Source of the DNA: Terriglobales bacterium | Lineage (GTDB): Bacteria; Acidobacteriota; Terriglobia; Terriglobales; Acidobacteriaceae | Direction of reading: 5' to 3' | Assembly (NCBI GenBank): GCA_030043575.1 | Contig: JASHXK010000012.1 | Span: 1 to 6,131 of the forward strand | DNA: 6,131 nucleotides | Part shown: piece by piece, positions 4,287 through 6,131 of the stretch | Numbering within the stretch: position 1 is the first letter of the stretch | Layout of the letters: every line of letters starts with the position of its first letter | Program-made: the position numbers and the translations under genes | Notes under the pieces: generated by a model | What the model saw: only the letters and a program-made list of their open reading frames with translations | The model's database searches: none | What the model was told of the DNA's origin: nothing

Positions 4287-6131
4287 TGCGCGACCGCCTC
4301 GCGCAGGACAGATGGCCGTTCTTCGGGTTCAATGGCGACGCCATCGCGGAAGCTGACGAACTTGCCGGAGATCGCAGCGACGCGGTCGCCGGGAACGATG
4401 ACGCCGATGAGGTTCAGTGGATCGGCAGCGGAGATGGTGACAGTTTCGCCGCTCGCGGGCAGATTGCGCATGGCGCGCAACGATTCGACCGCTTCCGGCA
4501 AGGCAAACTGCTCCCCGAGAAATCCGCTGACGAACCGTCCGCCGCGCACTTCGCCGCGGTCCTCGAGGCGGCGGAAGGCGATGAGCAACTCGCGCCACTT
4601 GGGCAGGTTGGACTCGCGCGCCAGCACCTCACGGAAGACGACGCCGTAACGGCGCAAGAGCATCCAGCAGGTAGCGTCGGCAACTCGGGTTCGATCGGAG
4701 TTTTCTGCGCCGTAGAGCAGCGACCAGCGGCCGGGCGTGTGACGCGGCCGGGTTGTTCTGCCGGAGCCTTGTCCCAGCCGGCGCTTGGGGCTGATCAGCG
4801 AGCGCAGGTTGTCGAATCCATCGGCAGTTACCATGCCTGCGGCGACCAATTCCCATAGCGCAGTTTCGACTTCGGCCTTGAGTTTGCCGGTGCCGCGAAC
4901 AATGTCGGCAAAGAACGACGCGCCGCGACGGCGAAGGAATTCGAGAACCGAATGAGCGCCGGGGCTAAGCACACGCTCGAAGCTCTGTTCGTCGTCGCTC
5001 AGCCGTGGTTGCATCCAGTCAGATTCTTCGCGGACGAAGAAGGTGATAGGCGCGACACTGGTAGGCACCACGCGTCTCTTGCCTTCGCCTGAATCTTCCA
5101 ACGTGGCCGGATGCGGCGAAAGACGGCCCCAGCCTACCGCGCCCGTCAGGCAAAGCTGATCGAGGGTCGCGGGATCGTATTCGTTGACGCGGCGCGCCAG
5201 GATTTGCTTCTCCCAGGCGTTGGCGGGAATCTCGAAGCCTTGTAACTGCCGCAGAACCTGGAGCAGGCCACGCTCTCCGCTGAGTTGCGATTGTGGCGCG
5301 ACGTGCTGCCAGCGCAACAACCAGCGCATGAACTGCGCTGCAGTGACCGGTTCGATCTGCTTGCGAAGAGTCGCGACGGTGAGGTGATGAATGCGGGCAA
5401 GCAGCCGACGCTCGCACCACTCGACATGGCCTGCAGAAACATGGCTCGTAAAGTTGCCGCGAAGGACGGTACCAGCGGCTTCGAGGCGCAGCAGAGCTTT
5501 GTCGACCTCTGCCGTTGTCAGCCCCAGCCAGTAGCCAAGAGCGCTTGCGGTGATGGGACCGGCGTGCATCATCCAGCCGGAGATCATGGCGAGGATGGCG
5601 TCGTCGCGATTCGCTGTAGTAGATGGCAAGTCCGGAGGTGCGGTTTCAAACTGCGCGTCCGGAAAAATCAGGGCGAAGTCTTTGGTGCGCTCGGAGGCGA
5701 CGAGATAATGGCGCGCGTGTCCGACTGACGCCGGCGGACAGCAGGCCCCTCCGCTCGGGCTAAGGCCCTCGGTCGGGTTGACACAGCTGTCGGCTGCCTC
5801 AGTTTTTACCGCGCGCCAGTTCTCCAGCAGTCCCGCGGCGAGCGGCATCCAGCTGGTGACCGCCTGTTGCCAATCTTCGTCGCCGATTTCCAGCGGTAGC
5901 GCGACCAGCGTCTGCAAAGTGTCGTGCAGTTCGTCGGCGTCGCGAACGTCGGGCCGAGCTTCTTCGCGTACGCGAGCGATGGCTTGCTGATCGAGCCGGC
6001 CAACTTGGTTCAGCACCGCCTCAGGCAACATGCGGCGCATCTGCACGGCGCGGGCGCGGCGCTCTTCGAGAGGAGCGTCGTCAAGGTAGGCGTAGGGGTT
6101 GGCGTTGAGGATCTCGTGCGAGAACTGCGAT
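4283..6131 (-). CDS. lhr: Lhr-type ATP-dependent helicase, C-terminal 615 residues
   Basis: The frame is open from the window edge to a TGA at 4285-4283; the 5' part, with the helicase core, is outside. The first visible residues, S-x-F-S-H-E-I-L-N-A-N-P-Y-A-Y-L-D-D-A-P-L-E-E-R-R, are the signature at the end of the DEAD/H-associated region of Lhr. After it comes the long C-terminal domain, described in E. coli and Mycobacterium Lhr as a chain of winged-helix modules. Recognisable blocks include Y-L-V-A-S-E-R, G-R-W-S-L-L, L-E-D-R-G-E-V-R-G-G-R-F-V, G-E-Q-F-A-L-P-E-A-V and A-A-D-P-L-N-L-I-G. The C-terminal domain marks the long Lhr form, not the short Lhr-Core. Lhr is a 3'-to-5' superfamily 2 helicase linked to DNA repair; the long form's C-terminal domain has been reported to form the oligomer and to carry uracil-DNA glycosylase activity. 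A palindrome-rich insert of about 25 residues is discussed separately. GTG at 6046 is internal. Confidence 0.93.
   Translation of the reverse strand, partial: SQFSHEILNANPYAYLDDAPLEERRARAVQMRRMLPEAVLNQVGRLDQQAIARVREEARPDVRDADELHDTLQTLVALPLEIGDEDWQQAVTSWMPLAAGLLENWRAVKTEAADSCVNPTEGLSPSGGACCPPASVGHARHYLVASERTKDFALIFPDAQFETAPPDLPSTTANRDDAILAMISGWMMHAGPITASALGYWLGLTTAEVDKALLRLEAAGTVLRGNFTSHVSAGHVEWCERRLLARIHHLTVATLRKQIEPVTAAQFMRWLLRWQHVAPQSQLSGERGLLQVLRQLQGFEIPANAWEKQILARRVNEYDPATLDQLCLTGAVGWGRLSPHPATLEDSGEGKRRVVPTSVAPITFFVREESDWMQPRLSDDEQSFERVLSPGAHSVLEFLRRRGASFFADIVRGTGKLKAEVETALWELVAAGMVTADGFDNLRSLISPKRRLGQGSGRTTRPRHTPGRWSLLYGAENSDRTRVADATCWMLLRRYGVVFREVLARESNLPKWRELLIAFRRLEDRGEVRGGRFVSGFLGEQFALPEAVESLRAMRNLPASGETVTISAADPLNLIGVIVPGDRVAAISGKFVSFRDGVAIEPEERPSVLREAVAQ
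5721..5793. repeat. Candidate in-frame palindromic insert within lhr
   Basis: This stretch translates to a Cys-, Pro-, Gly- and Ser-rich run (three cysteines in about 25 residues) placed between R-A-V-K-T and H-Y-L-V-A-S-E-R, where I recall other Lhr proteins having only a short loop. Its ends are imperfect inverted repeats, CCGACTG (5721-5727) and CTGTCGG (5787-5793), matching at 6 of 7. Inside are GACAGC/GCTGTC (5737-5742 and 5786-5791), the hairpin GGGC-TAAG-GCCC (5757-5768) and the palindrome ACAGCTGT (5783-5790). Exact borders are uncertain, since 73 bp is not a multiple of three. A small repeat element that inserted without breaking the frame is the best reading; a natural loop expansion is the alternative. 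Confidence 0.45.

Noticed and set aside
4286..5990. Several plus-strand open frames across the lhr region
   Set aside because: The minus strand matches Lhr blocks throughout; the plus frames are GC-driven shadows rich in Arg, Ala and Ser.

Overview
The window reads as a chromosomal piece of a moderately GC-rich bacterium. The mix of genes (a full-type Lhr helicase, a DUF5522 mini-protein, an F420/FMN-type PPOX protein, a CACGGAGG-type inverted repeat) suggests a soil or environmental Acidobacteriota relative. That placement is inference from gene content and style; no rRNA or other phylogenetic marker is present. I see no phage, plasmid, CRISPR, tRNA or transposase signature.

Layout: (1) bases 1-222, plus strand, are the 3' end of priA (replication restart helicase). 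(2) A run of five same-strand minus genes spans 3393 to 349. Read in transcription order they are: a crotonase-fold enoyl-CoA isomerase-like enzyme (3393-2626), a stand-alone HPt phosphotransfer protein (2481-2098), a NarL/LuxR-type response regulator (2059-1385), a small double-CxxC zinc-ribbon-like protein (1260-955) and a DinB-fold metal-binding protein (828-349). PriA and DinB converge. (3) A divergent intergenic region (3394-3598) carries a good sigma70-like promoter and a strong ribosome binding site for a plus-strand PPOX-family flavin/F420 protein (3599-3997). (4) Bases 4007-4108 hold an imperfect inverted repeat made of CACGGAGG-like units, between convergent genes. (5) The rest (6131-4283, minus) is the C-terminal 615 residues of an Lhr helicase, followed by a 53-residue Cys-rich DUF5522 protein (4286-4125) whose ATG overlaps the lhr stop as ATGA.

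Two pairings are functionally suggestive. The HPt protein and the response regulator are 38 bp apart and have no kinase in view, so they look like the last two steps of a His-Asp phosphorelay fed by a kinase encoded elsewhere. The lhr/DUF5522 pair looks translationally coupled, which would link an uncharacterised Cys-cluster mini-protein to a nucleic-acid repair helicase.

The least ordinary signals are this lhr/DUF5522 coupling, an apparent in-frame palindromic insert inside lhr (about 5721-5793), the inverted-repeat element at 4007-4108, and a crotonase that lacks both hydratase glutamates but has the isomerase glutamate. I did not find a clearly new multi-gene system. Most of the window is housekeeping or common accessory genes.
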